Assembly (NCBI GenBank): GCA_946404705.1 | Contig: CAMJES010000016.1 | Coordinates: forward strand, 1-16,787 | Origin: an uncultured Ruminococcus sp. | Lineage (GTDB): Bacteria; Bacillota; Clostridia; Oscillospirales; Ruminococcaceae | DNA: 16,787 nucleotides | Reading direction: 5' to 3' | Part shown: in pieces, positions 1-7,554 of the stretch | How positions within the stretch are numbered: position 1 is the first letter of the stretch | Layout: each line of letters starts with the position of its first letter | Program-made: the position numbers and the translations under genes | The notes under the pieces: generated by a model | The model's input: only the letters and a program-made list of their open reading frames with translations | Database searches by the model: none | Told to the model about the DNA's origin: nothing

Positions 1-43
1 TCATAGCCGGTGACTGGAGTTCAGACGTGTGCTCTTCCGATCT
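1..43. other. Illumina TruSeq index-adapter remnant (not genomic)
   Basis: Positions 10-43 match the 34-base TruSeq index (read 2) adapter exactly, from GTGACTGGAGTTCAGACG through GCTCTTCCGATCT. The eight bases before it (2-9, CATAGCCG) fit the i7 index slot; their reverse complement CGGCTATG is, as I recall, TruSeq HT index D709, and base 1 (T) would be the last base of the flow-cell primer. The adapter therefore reads outwards from the contig end, as expected when an untrimmed read-through is assembled. Genomic sequence starts at base 44. Short open frames over this stretch (plus-strand peptides containing VQTCALPIS or CSSDL, minus-strand tail EIGRAHV) are typical adapter translations and should not be annotated. 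Confidence 0.98.
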
Positions 44-2504
44 CTGCAATGCTCTCTTCAATGAAAAGCTCCGCCTGCATATCCGCTTCATTTTTGGCGG
101 TTCCCGAGATAATGTTAAGGTCGGCGTCACCATCGATAGTTCCTTTGAAAATACCGTTGACCGTGCCGCTGATATTGCCGCGCACAAGACCGTCAACAAT
201 TATCTTTCCGCTTGAAGTATGCCGCCTTATTTTAGATTTAACGGAGAACGAAGTCTTTTCGATGATTCCTCCGCCGAGAAGAAGTATCTGCGGAAGAACA
301 AACATAACTATAATAAGCGATATGACAGTACCTCTGCCCAAAGCCTGACCTATTCCGACTATCGTGGCTTCGGATGAAAGCTGACCTATAAGTGCGCCTG
401 CGATAGCAAGTATGCTGCCCGATGTGATAATGGTAGGGAAGCTGAGATTCATCGTCTGAATGATAGCGTCGCGGTGGCTCATCTTGTTTTTTAGCTCCAT
501 ATATCTTCCCGAAATTACAATAGCATAGTCGATATTTGCACCCATTTGTATTGAGCTTACGATAAGATATGCCATAAAGAAAATATCCTTGTGTTCGATA
601 GTCGGGAAAACAAAGTTTATCCAGATAACGCCCTGAATAACAAGTATAAGCAGGAGCGGCATTCCGACCGATGTGAATGTGAACAGCAGAACTACGAGAA
701 CTACAAGCACGGAAAGTACGCTTACAACAATGTTGTCGGTGCTGAACGATGTGCAGAAATCATAGTTTGCGGTCGAGTCGCCGACAAGGTAAATATCACC
801 GTCGGGATAGTATTTTTTCGCAATTGCACGAACTTCATCAATAGCGCCGAAGGTGTCATCTCCGCTGAGCGGAAGGTCGAAAAACAGCAGCATACGCGAG
901 AAATTCTCACCCTGAAGCTGAAGCTTTGCGTTGTTTATCTGAACATAAGCGTCATTCAAGGTTTCGGTGAGGTCATCATCAAGTGTTACATAGCCCTCGT
1001 CAATTTCCTTGTGGATAAAGATGAACATATCCATCAGCGGAACGCTGTATGAAGAGATACCGCCGACTATTTTGCCGTAGTTGTCGCCGTTTGCGGCATA
1101 AGCGGCATAAGCAAGCTCCGCAACTTCAAAATCAACATCGGTCAGCTCGGAGAACTGGCGCGGAGTGAGCTTGTCAGTGAGCATATATCCGCCGAGCGCT
1201 TCGGTGTTGGAAAGTCCGACTGCGCTTGCGATGTAGTCTTTTGAGGTTATCTCGGCAAGAAGCTCTTTTTCCGTATCGTAATCGCCTGTGGGAACGATAA
1301 GCGCCATCATATTTTTCGTGCCGAAATTTTCCTTGATAAGCTTGTCGGTTTCCTGCGAAGCGTTGGTGATAGGCGTTTCGATAGTATCATAGCTGTAAAC
1401 GTAAGGAGTCTTGGTTGAAAGATAGCCTGCAACGGCGATGATAGCTATGAAAACAAACGGAATGACTTTTCTTGTCGCATAAGCGAATTTTCCGACAAAG
1501 TCGATCTTCGGGATAAAGCTTTTGTGGTGCGTTTTATCAATAAGATTGCCGAAAAGAACAAGGACTCCCGGCATGAGCGTGAATACCGACAAAAGACTGA
1601 GCAGGATAGCTTTTATAAGGTTTATGCCCATATCGGGGCCTATCTTGAACTGCATGAAAAGCAGCGCCGCAAGTCCGCCTATGGTCGTGAGCGAGCTTGA
1701 AAATATCTCGGGTATCGACTTGGAAAGCGCAATAATGACAGCTTCGCGGATAGGGAGCGTTTCATGCTCTTCCTTGAAACGGTTGCAGAGAATTATCGCA
1801 TAGTCTATCGAAAGCGCAAGCTGGAGAACGATAGTTACCGAGTTGGAAACGAACGATATCGTTCCGAGCAGGAAGTTCGTACCCATATTTATTATTGCGG
1901 AGGCGAGGAAGGTGATTATCAGAACGGGTATCTCCGCATAAGTCTGCGAGGTGACGAAAAGCACAGCAAGCACTACTATGCAGACGAGTACAATGACAAC
2001 GTTCATCTCGTTCGCAATAAGCTCGGAGGACTGGTCGCCCATTGTAGTCTGAACGAACAGGTCGTAATCCGAAAGGCTCTCTTTCAGCTCGTCAAGAGCT
2101 TCAAGCGCACGGTCGTCATCTTCGGGATAGACAAAAGTAACGTCAAAAAGTGCGGTCGAATTGACAAAGTGTTCGTCCGAATCATCGAAAGTACACGTTG
2201 AAACGTCATCGCAGCTTTTTATTATCTCCTCTATCTTTTCTGCGTCGTCAATTGTGACGTTCGCAGCAGCTATCTTTGCGGAGCCGAAGGTCGTGAATTC
2301 TTCTTCCATAAGGTCAAGACCTGCTTTTGTTTCCGTTCCGTCCGGAAGATACGCCGTAAGGTCGTTTTCAACGTTCACCCAGCTTTGCGAGAACGCCGAA
2401 AAGATGATAAGTATCGCAAAGATAAGAAAAAACAGGTTGCGCTTATCAACGATAAATGTTGAAAGCTTTGTCATAAAGCTTTCGGATTTGTTATTGTCTG
2501 CCAT
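44..2504 (-). CDS. MMPL/RND-family membrane exporter, 3' end missing at the contig edge
   Basis: This is a polytopic membrane protein of the MMPL branch of the RND superfamily, a proton-driven exporter of lipids, drugs or other hydrophobic compounds; the substrate cannot be told. The 820 genuine residues show two homologous halves: a first helix near 23-44, an extracytoplasmic domain (45-165), a helix bundle (166-320), then a helix (347-364), a second large outer domain (365-588) and a second bundle (590-745). Each half has the family's SIDYA/NIDYA motif in its proton-relay helix (232-236 and 657-661), followed by an Arg-rich turn (NRFKEE, GRYMELK). After the last helix a cytoplasmic tail (762-801) is built of short Gly/Ile/Val beta-type repeats. 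The start is ATG, 6 nt after AAGGAAGGA. The open frame runs on to a stop at 21-23, but from the second base of codon 821 the sequence is adapter, so the tail EIGRAHV is artificial and the real C-terminus is unknown. It is divergent from a TetR regulator, which probably controls it. Confidence 0.9.
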
Positions 2505-2575
2505 ACATTTTCCTTCCTTAAGTCAGTAAAATTCGACTGATGAAAAAACTTTTACAACTTTCTGCATTTTGACAG

Positions 2576-2604
2576 TTGCAAAATCATTGACTATATGATA
2601 TAAT
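2576..2604 (+). promoter_or_regulatory. Promoter for the tetR gene
   Basis: TTGCAA (2576-2581), 17 bases, TATAAT (2599-2604). The -10 matches consensus. An alternative -35, TTGACA at 2569-2574, is spaced 17 from TATATG (2592-2597), so the exact start point is uncertain. It leaves a leader of roughly 90 nt before the tetR ATG, inside which the dyad at 2637-2651 lies. Confidence 0.5.
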
Positions 2605-2623
2605 AAATTTATCATCACATCAA
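2595..2623 (-). promoter_or_regulatory. Promoter for the MMPL exporter
   Basis: Read on the minus strand, TTGATG (2623-2618) is followed after exactly 17 bases by TATCAT (2600-2595). It lies about 90 bases upstream of the exporter ATG and overlaps the tetR promoter on the other strand. The -10 hexamer is also one arm of an AT-rich dyad (ATGATA, 9-base spacer, TATCAT, 2595-2615), so a repressor bound there would cover both promoters. Confidence 0.5.
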
Positions 2624-2636
2624 GATACAAAAATCC

Positions 2637-2651
2637 AATTCTGTGAGAATT
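2637..2651. promoter_or_regulatory. Candidate TetR-type operator dyad
   Basis: AATTCTGTGAGAATT is a perfect 6-3-6 inverted repeat, flanked by CC on the left and, one base further out, GG on the right. It lies between the divergent exporter and regulator genes, downstream of the tetR promoter and upstream of the exporter promoter. TetR-family proteins usually bind short dyads in exactly this position. The role is inferred. Confidence 0.45.
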
Positions 2652-2701
2652 TGGACAGATTTGCGGTTTTGTAAAAAATATACAGAAAGGAACCGAAAAA
2701 T

Positions 2702-3271
2702 ATGAAATACGATATGACGCAAAAGCTTTCAAAGGGTGCGGTACGAACTATCAACGCATTCACGGGAAGTATGTTTTCGCTGCTTTCCGAGAAATCGTTC
2801 GAGAGTATTTCGGTGAACGAGATATGTGTAAAGTGCGGATATCCGAGGGCAACGTTCTATAACTATTTTGACGATAAATACGACCTTTTGACCTGCTGCT
2901 GGATGATGCTTTCGCAGAAGATAAGGTTCGATGATTTTAAGTCGCTCAGCGGAAAAAGAGAGGTCATATATGTCTTTGCAGACAGAGTCTATGACCTTGG
3001 CACGGCAAATATTTCCTTAATACTGAAAATCGTCAGCTTCAACAACGAAACGGGCTATATGTTTACCAGCCTTAAATTTTTCATGAGCAACAAGATTCGT
3101 GAGATACTTGAAAGCGGAGCATTCAAAGAAACGGTTGTGCCGAAGGAGATTCTTATCGCTCACCACAGCAACACGCTTATGCTTGTTATGGAATGGGCTT
3201 TCAATAACCTTGACAAATGCACAAAGGAAGATGTAAAAAGGTATCTTGACTGTCTTCTCGGCGCGATTTGA
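2702..3271 (+). CDS. TetR/AcrR-family transcriptional regulator
   Basis: A 189-residue one-component regulator, a normal length for TetR proteins, acting as a DNA-binding dimer. The N-terminal helix-turn-helix is clear at about residues 35-60: SISVNEICVKCGYPRATFYN ends the recognition helix and is followed by YFDDKYDLL, the usual family helix 4 start. The remaining ~120 residues form the helical ligand and dimer domain, too divergent to name a ligand. The ATG is preceded by AGAAAGGA 10 bases upstream. It is divergently arranged with the MMPL exporter, with overlapping promoters and dyads between, so the most likely role is ligand-relieved repression of the exporter and of itself. The regulator identity is firm; the target is inferred from position. 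Confidence 0.9.
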   Translation: MKYDMTQKLSKGAVRTINAFTGSMFSLLSEKSFESISVNEICVKCGYPRATFYNYFDDKYDLLTCCWMMLSQKIRFDDFKSLSGKREVIYVFADRVYDLGTANISLILKIVSFNNETGYMFTSLKFFMSNKIREILESGAFKETVVPKEILIAHHSNTLMLVMEWAFNNLDKCTKEDVKRYLDCLLGAI

Positions 3272-3281
3272 GCAAAAAAAA

Positions 3282-3407
3282 TCTGCCGTATAAAATACTA
3301 AACACCAATAAAATACAGGAAAAAATCTGCGCCGAAATCCATATATTTAAGATTGTCGGCTTGATTTTTTCCAAATTTTAAATGGTGTTTAGTATAAATA
3401 TGGCAGA
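3282..3407. repeat. 126-bp nested inverted repeat between convergent genes (MITE-like or bidirectional terminator)
   Basis: The outer arms begin TCTGCC (3282-3287) and end GGCAGA (3402-3407). Inside them ATACTAAACACCA (3295-3307) pairs perfectly with TGGTGTTTAGTAT (3383-3395). A second arm pair lies inside: GGAAAAAATC (3318-3327) with GATTTTTTCC (3363-3372), then GCCGA (3331-3335) with TCGGC (3356-3360), leaving a loop of about 20 bases. The element fills the gap between tetR and the convergent pfkB-type gene. On the minus strand it is followed at once by eight T (3280-3273), so it can end pfkB transcription; on the plus strand only five T follow (3413-3417). Its length and ordered terminal arms exceed a normal terminator and resemble a miniature inverted-repeat element. 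No target duplication and no second copy were seen here. Confidence 0.65.
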
Positions 3408-3415
3408 GCAGGTTT

Positions 3416-4321
3416 TTACATAAGCTGTTCTTTCATAAGCTTTTCTATTTCTTCTCGCTTTGCAAGGTCGTTCGAGAATGCGGTCGCGCCTCCTGCGGCA
3501 GTTCCGAGCTTTAAGGCATAGCTGAAATCGCCCTGTTCAAGACCTGCGATGAAGCCTGCAAGCATTGAGTCGCCTGCGCCGACCGAGTTTACAGCCGTTC
3601 CCTTGCAGGCAGGGCATTTGTGGATATCGCCGTTTTCACAGACGAGTATCGCGCCCTTTTCCGCCATTGAAACAAGGACGTTTTTAGCACCCATTTTCCG
3701 AAGCTTCATTGCGGCGGCGATGATCTTTTCGTCCGTATCGAGCGTTTCGCCGAACATCTCTTCCAGCTCAAAATTGTTCGGCTTGACAATGAACGGTTCA
3801 TATTCAAGCACGTTGAGAAGAAGCTTGTTTGCGGCGTCAACAACAGCGCGGATATTTTTCGGCTTGAGTCGTTTGAGTATTTCCTCGTAAATATTCTCGG
3901 GAAGACTTCCGGGAACGCTTCCTGCAAGGACGAGAGTGTCATTCTCAGTAAGCGCGTCAAGCTTTGCAAACAGCTTGTTTATGTCGTCCTCGCCGATAGC
4001 AGGGCCTCTGCCGTTAAGCTCGGTTTCCGTGCCTGATTTTATCTTGACGCAAATTCTTGAAAAGCCTTCGGAAAGCTCGATAAAATCAGTTTCAACGCCC
4101 TCTCTTTGCACACCGTCGGCAATAGCCTTTCCGGTAAAGCCTGCTATAAAGCCGAGTGCTATAGATCTTACTCCGAGCCTGCCGAGAACGATTGAAACGT
4201 TGATGCCCTTTCCGCCGAAGTAGATTTCTTCGGCACTTGAACGGTTTACCCGTCCGACCTGCATTTCATTAGTATGAACAACGTAATCTACCGCAGGGTT
4301 GAATGTGACTGTATATATCAA
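3416..4321 (-). CDS. fruK: PfkB-family sugar-phosphate kinase, probably 1-phosphofructokinase
   Basis: A ribokinase-fold (PfkB) cytoplasmic kinase using ATP. The start LIYTVTFNPAVDYVV matches the hallmark opening of 1-phosphofructokinase and tagatose-6-phosphate kinase (I/M-YTVTLNPAxDY). Counting from the TTG start, GGKGIN is at 36-41 (substrate loop), KPNN at 180-183 and the C-terminal PfkB signature NSVGAGDSM at 245-253, with Asp251 as catalytic base. Length is 301 residues, normal for FruK (~300-310). I chose TTG at 4321 because GGAGG lies 8 bases upstream and the protein then begins as the family does. The in-frame ATG at 4342 has no ribosome binding site and lies only about 7 bases after the predicted transcription start. 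No PTS fructose permease or DeoR-type regulator is beside it, so LacC (tagatose-6-phosphate kinase) remains possible. Confidence 0.85.
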   Translation of the reverse strand: MIYTVTFNPAVDYVVHTNEMQVGRVNRSSAEEIYFGGKGINVSIVLGRLGVRSIALGFIAGFTGKAIADGVQREGVETDFIELSEGFSRICVKIKSGTETELNGRGPAIGEDDINKLFAKLDALTENDTLVLAGSVPGSLPENIYEEILKRLKPKNIRAVVDAANKLLLNVLEYEPFIVKPNNFELEEMFGETLDTDEKIIAAAMKLRKMGAKNVLVSMAEKGAILVCENGDIHKCPACKGTAVNSVGAGDSMLAGFIAGLEQGDFSYALKLGTAAGGATAFSNDLAKREEIEKLMKEQLM

Positions 4322-4355
4322 ATCGGTGACCTCCAAATTCATTTTTATCGTTTAA

Positions 4356-4384
4356 ATTATACCGCTATGTTGGTGATATGTCAA
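4356..4384 (-). promoter_or_regulatory. Consensus promoter for the PfkB-family kinase
   Basis: On the minus strand TTGACA (4384-4379), 17 bases, TATAAT (4361-4356): both hexamers match the housekeeping sigma consensus exactly, so strong constitutive transcription is expected unless repressed. Initiation near 4349 gives about 28 nt of leader to the TTG start at 4321. No convincing operator dyad was seen. Confidence 0.8.
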
Positions 4385-4431
4385 TAGGCTTGCTTCGTAC
4401 ATAAAAAATATAAAAAGGGGAATATGTAATT

Positions 4432-5928
4432 GTGAACAAGAAAATTATTTTATCGGTAATTATTGCACTGTGTGCGGCAATGAGCGGATGTGCAGCGGAA
4501 AACAATGAGGAGAATGTTCTTTTCGAAACGGAAGCTGTGACACAGAGCGTTATTTCTTCCGAAACGACATCGGAAACCACAACAGTTACGACTGCCGAAA
4601 CAACTGAAATTGCTGAAACAGCTGAAACGACCGAAACCGCTATGACCGAGGATAGTTCCGAAAAAATATCGGTCAAATCGGAAGATATGAGCTTTACGGA
4701 TTTTGCGTTTTATGAATGTTATACGGGAACAAAGGACGCAGGAGAATTAGGCGAAAAAGCGACAGAGTTTCTCAAATCGACCGAGGAATATGCGCAGTCG
4801 CAGAATTACAGTTATCTTTATAAAGATGAATTCTCCGATTATTTCGATGAACACGGGAACATCGTTCCGAAGATTCGTGCAAGCTATCCCGAGGATTATG
4901 ACGGTGACGGAAAGACGGAAACGTTCCTGCTTGTGGATATTCCGTACAGCAATTATATCAACACCGAAAAGCCCGAAAACAGCTTTTCTGCGGTTTACAG
5001 CTTTCTTATTTTCGCAGACAGCGAACAAAATATGTCTGTTATCGATTATAACTGCGGAATGCATTATCCGAATTTTTTAGATTACGGAAACAGTAAACAG
5101 ATAGTGATAGGCGGTTCGGGAAGCTGCGGTGCGGAAGACCATACAATAATATGGGGTGTGCGTGACGGAAAGGCTGTTTCTCTTTATGGTTTCAGAGGCG
5201 GCGTGTACAAGCAGGACTGTTTTATTTCCGTTTTCGGCTGGCAGTCAATGGGCGGAATGATGCTGTTTGACCCCGAAAGGTGTTGCTATATTCCTGTTGA
5301 CGGCGTTATGTGCGATAAAGACGAAATAATGAAAATGGATACGGACAAAACGCTGGAGATCCTTTATGACGAAGATTATGGCATTTATTCTTCTGTTTCA
5401 CTTATCGGCGGAAAATATTACTGCGTTGATGAGGGATTTATGGATGCAGGTGCTATTTATACATATTCGGACGGTCGATTTATTCCCGAGAATAATTCAA
5501 ATATCAGAAACAACCATATTTATGCGGAGGATATGAATATCAACGCAAACGAAGTGCTTGTTGATTTTGATTATGACGAAGTTGTTTCGGAAATGACAAA
5601 AGTCAAAGCGGTAATTCCGACTTATTCGGTTGACGATATGTACGATTATTCAAAAAAGTGGATCAAAGAGGAATATGCTGCGTTTTTATCCAATGATAAT
5701 GTTACCTATACCGCCGATGAGGTCGAAGTTACGGGATTTTACGGAGTTTATGACGGTTATATGGCAGTAAAATTGTCGGGCAGCAGCGAGGTGGTCATAT
5801 TTATCCCTTATGATTATTACGATACAAGAAAAGCAAACTTCCTTGATATTGAAACGGCTCACAGCAGAGGATATTTGTCCGATGAAAACTTGGAGCTGCT
5901 GAAAGATGTTTTGAATCAATCCGAATGA
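4432..5928 (+). CDS. Thr/Glu-rich lipoprotein of unknown function
   Basis: Not recognised as a named family. The N-terminus is a lipoprotein signal: NKK, a hydrophobic core (IILSVIIALCAA) and the lipobox MSGC with Cys20 as the lipidated residue, so the protein should sit on the outer face of the membrane. Residues 28-78 are a low-complexity linker of repeated AETTE/TTET units, a spacer from the membrane typical of Clostridia surface proteins. A globular part of about 410 residues follows. It contains DYDGDGKTET (154-163), an EF-hand-like Dx[DN]xDG calcium loop as seen in many secreted Clostridia lipoproteins, and is rich in Tyr, Asp and Gly. The start is GTG, with AAAGGGG about 11 bases upstream. 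It is divergent from the PfkB kinase and co-directional with galT, which has its own promoter. Coding status is firm; function is open. Confidence 0.8.
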   Translation: MNKKIILSVIIALCAAMSGCAAENNEENVLFETEAVTQSVISSETTSETTTVTTAETTEIAETAETTETAMTEDSSEKISVKSEDMSFTDFAFYECYTGTKDAGELGEKATEFLKSTEEYAQSQNYSYLYKDEFSDYFDEHGNIVPKIRASYPEDYDGDGKTETFLLVDIPYSNYINTEKPENSFSAVYSFLIFADSEQNMSVIDYNCGMHYPNFLDYGNSKQIVIGGSGSCGAEDHTIIWGVRDGKAVSLYGFRGGVYKQDCFISVFGWQSMGGMMLFDPERCCYIPVDGVMCDKDEIMKMDTDKTLEILYDEDYGIYSSVSLIGGKYYCVDEGFMDAGAIYTYSDGRFIPENNSNIRNNHIYAEDMNINANEVLVDFDYDEVVSEMTKVKAVIPTYSVDDMYDYSKKWIKEEYAAFLSNDNVTYTADEVEVTGFYGVYDGYMAVKLSGSSEVVIFIPYDYYDTRKANFLDIETAHSRGYLSDENLELLKDVLNQSE

Positions 5929-5936
5929 TTTGGTAA

Positions 5937-5963
5937 AATATTTACAAAATATTGTTGCAATAT
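5937..5963. promoter_or_regulatory. Two overlapping AT-rich dyads at the galT promoter
   Basis: AATATTT-ACA-AAATATT (5937-5953) is a perfect 7-3-7 inverted repeat, and ATATTG-TTG-CAATAT (5949-5963) is a perfect 6-3-6 inverted repeat overlapping it. The second dyad covers the -35 hexamer of the galT promoter. This could be an operator for a local or sugar regulator. The first dyad has no G or C pair and would be a poor terminator for the preceding lipoprotein gene. Confidence 0.35.
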
Positions 5964-5983
5964 GGCGTGAATTATGATAAAAT
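5955..5983 (+). promoter_or_regulatory. Promoter for galT and the cyclophilin gene
   Basis: TTGCAA (5955-5960), 17 bases, TAAAAT (5978-5983), about 40 bases upstream of the galT start. The spacing is ideal and the hexamers are moderate matches. The -35 is embedded in a dyad (5949-5963), which suggests control rather than constitutive expression. Confidence 0.5.
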
Positions 5984-6021
5984 AAATATATATCTTTTTC
6001 CGAAAACGGAGGAATAATGTG

Positions 6022-7533
6022 ATGACTGACAATATCCATACCGCTATCCGAAAGCTTATATGCTACGGACTTGAAAATAACCTTATTACAGCAGAGGACA
6101 GGATCTATTCTGCTAATGCAATCATTCATAAACTTGGAATGGACGAGTATCTTCCGCCCGATGAAAATTACTGCAATGTCGAGCTTGAACCCGTGCTTGC
6201 GGATATCCTTGACTATGCCGTTGAGAACGGTATCATAGAGGACAGCATTGTTTACAGAGATCTGTTCGATACCGAGATAATGGGCTGTCTTACTCCGCGC
6301 CCGTCCGAGGTCATCGAGAAGTTCCGCAGCATATACCGCGAAAAATCTCCGCAGGCGGCGACTGATTTCTACTATAAATTCAGCTGCGATACCGACTATA
6401 TCCGCCGTTACCGCATCAAAAAGGACGTAAAGTGGACGACAGAAACGGAGTATGGTACGCTTGACGTCACGATCAATCTTTCCAAGCCCGAGAAAGACCC
6501 GAAAGCTATCGCGGCGGCACTTAATGCAAAGCAAAGTTCCTATCCTAAATGTCAGCTTTGCGAGGAGAATGTCGGTTACGCAGGTCGTGTAAACCACCCT
6601 GCCCGTGAGAACCACCGTATTATCCCGATAAAGATAAACGGCGACCGCTGGGCGTTCCAGTATTCGCCTTATGTTTATTATAACGAGCATTGCATCGTCC
6701 TCAACTGCCTGCATACGCCGATGAAGATAGACCGTGACGCGTTCGCAAAGCTGTTCGATTTTGTTGAGCAGTTTCCGCATTATTTTGTCGGCTCAAACGC
6801 AGACCTTCCGATAGTCGGCGGTTCAATTCTCACTCACGAGCATTTTCAGGGCGGACGTTACACATTCGCAATGGAGAACGCTCCCGTTGAGGAAGAATTC
6901 ACGTTCAAAGGCTTTGAGGATGTCAAGGCAGGCAGGGTAAAATGGCCGATGTCGGTTATCCGTATTTCCTGCCGTGATTATGAACGCCTTGTTGAGCTTG
7001 GCGATAAGATCTTGACCGCTTGGAGAGGTTACACCGACAAGGACGCATTCATTTTTGCCGAAACGGACGGCGTTCCGCACAACACTATCACACCTATCGC
7101 GCGCAAGAGAGGAAACGACTTTGAACTTGACCTCGTTCTGCGCAACAATATCACCACGGACGAGTATCCGCTCGGCGTTTATCATCCGCATCCCGAGCTT
7201 CACCATATTAAAAAGGAGAATATCGGTCTTATCGAGGTAATGGGACTTGCGGTTCTTCCTGCACGACTTAAAGGCGAAATGGAAAAGCTTGCCGATGTTC
7301 TTGTGAACAAGGGTGTTTCCGCAGTCAGAGCCGAACCCGACCTTGAAAAACACGCCGACTGGGCAGAGGAGTTCGCGCCTAAGTACGATATCACCGCAGA
7401 AAATGTTGATGGTATCATCAAGCAGGAGATAGGCAAGGTATTTGCAAAGGTTCTTGAACACGCAGGCGTTTATAAGCGTGACGAAAAGGGCAAGGAAGCT
7501 TTTGGCAGATTTGTTGAGTATGTAAACAAATAA
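6022..7533 (+). CDS. galT: UDP-glucose--hexose-1-phosphate uridylyltransferase, class II
   Basis: Cytoplasmic Leloir-pathway enzyme that swaps UMP between UDP-glucose and galactose-1-phosphate, giving glucose-1-phosphate and UDP-galactose. The 503-residue length and N-terminal helical region (residues 1-130) are those of the Firmicutes class II GalT, not the ~350-residue E. coli type. The HIT-like active site is visible as GGSILTHEHFQGG with THEHFQGG at 271-278, the HxH pair giving the uridylylated His. CQLCEENVGYAGRVNHPARENHRI (from about 177) and WAFQYSPYVYYNEHC (210-224) are typical class II blocks. I prefer ATG at 6022, 9 bases after GGAGG; the in-frame GTG just before it (6019) is possible. 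The gene has its own promoter and is followed 21 bases later by the cyclophilin gene. No galK or galE is present in the window, so those steps must be encoded elsewhere. Confidence 0.93.
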   Translation: MTDNIHTAIRKLICYGLENNLITAEDRIYSANAIIHKLGMDEYLPPDENYCNVELEPVLADILDYAVENGIIEDSIVYRDLFDTEIMGCLTPRPSEVIEKFRSIYREKSPQAATDFYYKFSCDTDYIRRYRIKKDVKWTTETEYGTLDVTINLSKPEKDPKAIAAALNAKQSSYPKCQLCEENVGYAGRVNHPARENHRIIPIKINGDRWAFQYSPYVYYNEHCIVLNCLHTPMKIDRDAFAKLFDFVEQFPHYFVGSNADLPIVGGSILTHEHFQGGRYTFAMENAPVEEEFTFKGFEDVKAGRVKWPMSVIRISCRDYERLVELGDKILTAWRGYTDKDAFIFAETDGVPHNTITPIARKRGNDFELDLVLRNNITTDEYPLGVYHPHPELHHIKKENIGLIEVMGLAVLPARLKGEMEKLADVLVNKGVSAVRAEPDLEKHADWAEEFAPKYDITAENVDGIIKQEIGKVFAKVLEHAGVYKRDEKGKEAFGRFVEYVNK

Positions 7534-7554
7534 ATAATTTTGGAGGAAATAAAA

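Noticed and set aside
10..348. Plus-strand open frames starting in the adapter (112 and 62 codons).
   Set aside because: They begin in adapter sequence and continue antisense to the exporter; the peptides VQTCALPIS and CSSDL are known adapter artefacts.
5686..6780. 364-codon minus-strand open frame across the lipoprotein-galT junction.
   Set aside because: It is the antisense shadow of two well-supported genes, crosses the galT promoter, and its translation resembles no family. The same applies to the other long antisense frames, such as 11412-12116 and 14923-15840.
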